DNA from: Flavobacteriales bacterium
GTDB taxonomy: Bacteria; Bacteroidota; Bacteroidia; NS11-12g; UBA955
Length of the DNA stretch: 6,188 nt
Assembly: GCA_947450405.1 (NCBI GenBank)
Contig: CANFVI010000101.1
Location: 1-6,188 of the forward strand
Reading direction: 5' to 3'
This document shows, piece by piece, positions 5,108-6,188 of the stretch. The notes below the pieces were generated by a model that was given only the letters and a program-made list of their open reading frames with translations, was not told where the DNA came from and did not search any database. Every line of letters begins with the position of its first letter. Position 1 is the stretch's first letter. The position numbers and the translations under genes are program-made.

Positions 5108-6188
5108 TTAAAAAGTGCTGTGCACCAACATCATGTCGTGGATACGTTTTTCAGCAAGTTTAATAGCAGCTTGTTGGTTATTTAAATTGTGCACGTCGGC
5201 CATTTTGTAAATATCTAAAATAGTATGGTAGATATTTTCAGTTTGCGACATAGCTTGTTCTCTTACATAACCGTTGTATTCGCTGTAAACATTAATTAAA
5301 CCACCTGCATTGATTACAAAATCAGGAGCATAAATAATGCCTTTTTCACGTAAAATGTTACCGTGAATATTTTCATCTTCCAATTGATTGTTGGCAGCAC
5401 CTGCAATAATTTGACATTTCAATTTTGGCAAAGTATTGTCGTTCAAGATAGCACCTAACGCACAAGGAGCAAAAATATCAACGTCTAAATTTAACATATC
5501 GTCATTTGAAACAACAGTAGCACCGAAGTGATCTGCAGCATATTTCAAAGCGCCTTCGTTAATGTCTGCAACGTATAATTTTACACCTTCTTTGTGCAAA
5601 TATTCACACAAATGCATTCCTACTTTACCAATACCCATTACAGCTACAGACTTTCCTGAAAGGCTATCGTTGCCATAGGCTTGTTTTGCAGAAGATTTGA
5701 TACCCATGTAAACACCATAAGCGGTAATAGGAGAAGGATCTCCGCCACCACCCATGCTCTCTGGCAAACCAACCACGTGGTCAGTTTCCATTTTCACATA
5801 TTCCATATCGCGGGTAGTTGTTCCTACATCTTCAGCTGTAATGTATTTACCGTTTAAGTTCTCAACGAAACGACCAAATTTTCTCATAAGCGCTTCGCTC
5901 TTTTGAGTTTTAGGATCGCCAATGATAACTGCTTTGGCACCACCAAGATTTAAACCAGCTACTGAAGCTTTATAAGTCATACCGCGCGACAAACGCAACG
6001 CATCTCTTACTGCATCTTTTTCATGTGCATAATACCACATTCTTGTTCCTCCCAATCCTGGGCCTAAAACAGTATTATGAACCGCAATAATAGCCTTAAG
6101 GCCAGTTGCGTGATCCTGACAAAATACGATTTGTTCGTGTTGTGTTGTCTCTAAACCTGCAAACAAGTCAAATGTAGTTACAGGGACA
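5108..6188 (-). CDS. ldh: Leucine dehydrogenase (Glu/Leu/Phe/Val dehydrogenase family), 5' end outside window
   Basis: The enzyme catalyses NAD+-dependent reversible oxidative deamination of leucine, valine and isoleucine to 2-oxo acids and ammonia in the cytoplasm. The frame is open from TAA 5110-5108 to the window edge, about 359 codons. A TTG at 6166 could be called as start, but VPVTTFD precedes it in frame without a stop, so the true start probably lies beyond 6188. Numbering from that TTG: QIVFCQD (12-18), GLKAIIAVH (22-30) and LGPGLGGTRMW (34-44) match Bacillus leucine dehydrogenase closely. Lys66 (GMTYK) and Lys78 (LNLGGAK) correspond to the substrate-binding and catalytic lysines, Asp113 (ITAEDVGTT) to the catalytic-site aspartate. 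The Rossmann motif GIGKVG (178-183), with Asp201 at the end of the second strand, indicates NAD+ preference. PCALGA (234-239), IAGAANNQL (254-262) and PDFVINAGG (281-289) complete the family pattern. A strong terminator follows directly. Confidence 0.95.
   Translation of the reverse strand, partial: VPVTTFDLFAGLETTQHEQIVFCQDHATGLKAIIAVHNTVLGPGLGGTRMWYYAHEKDAVRDALRLSRGMTYKASVAGLNLGGAKAVIIGDPKTQKSEALMRKFGRFVENLNGKYITAEDVGTTTRDMEYVKMETDHVVGLPESMGGGGDPSPITAYGVYMGIKSSAKQAYGNDSLSGKSVAVMGIGKVGMHLCEYLHKEGVKLYVADINEGALKYAADHFGATVVSNDDMLNLDVDIFAPCALGAILNDNTLPKLKCQIIAGAANNQLEDENIHGNILREKGIIYAPDFVINAGGLINVYSEYNGYVREQAMSQTENIYHTILDIYKMADVHNLNNQQAAIKLAEKRIHDMMLVHSTF

Noticed and set aside
4873..5163. Plus-strand open frame spanning the terminator and both flanking minus-strand genes.
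   Set aside because: It overlaps the ends of two well-supported genes and runs through the terminator hairpin, and its translation resembles no family.
1..6188. Search for a mobile element, CRISPR array, tRNA, phage or defence system.
   Set aside because: No transposase, integrase, direct repeat array, tRNA-like cloverleaf or defence domain was seen by eye; composition is even and all genes look like core or ordinary chromosomal genes.

Overview
The window reads as ordinary chromosomal DNA from a free-living or environmental member of the Bacteroidota, probably a flavobacterial, sphingobacterial or related lineage. Three signs support this. A secreted protein ends in a type IX secretion (T9SS) type A sorting domain. 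Start codons lack Shine-Dalgarno sequences and instead have short AT-rich leaders with TAnnTTTG-like elements. The base composition is AT-rich. The T9SS domain argues against a typical gut Bacteroides. The genus cannot be fixed from this sequence.

From left to right: (1) the N-terminal third of a proton-translocating NAD(P) transhydrogenase alpha subunit (pntA type, minus strand, GTG start at 341, running off the left edge). (2) A 93-bp spacer with a 14-bp perfect palindrome just ahead of that start. (3) A 446-residue secreted T9SS cargo protein of unknown function (minus, 435-1775). (4) A 75-bp divergent promoter region. (5) recJ, the single-strand-specific 5'-3' exonuclease (plus, 1851-3551), complete with all DHH/DHHA1 motifs. 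(6) A polytopic GT-C-fold glycosyltransferase-like membrane protein (minus, 3559-5037), convergent with recJ with only 7 bp between stop codons. (7) A strong intrinsic terminator hairpin (5054-5077). (8) A leucine dehydrogenase gene (minus, from 5108 and off the right edge). Its reading frame stays open to the last base of the window, so its true start lies outside.

The genes do not form one obvious system. Leucine dehydrogenase makes NADH from branched-chain amino acid deamination and transhydrogenase interconverts NADH and NADPH, but the two are separated by three unrelated genes, so a functional link is only speculation. The strong terminator suggests that leucine dehydrogenase and the membrane glycosyltransferase are separate transcription units. 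recJ stands alone on its strand within the window.

I found no RNA genes, mobile elements, CRISPR arrays, phage genes or defence genes, and no evidence of an undescribed multi-gene system. The items worth a second look are regulatory (the terminator interlocked with a promoter, the palindrome, the apparently leaderless divergent pair) and the two genes of unknown specific function.
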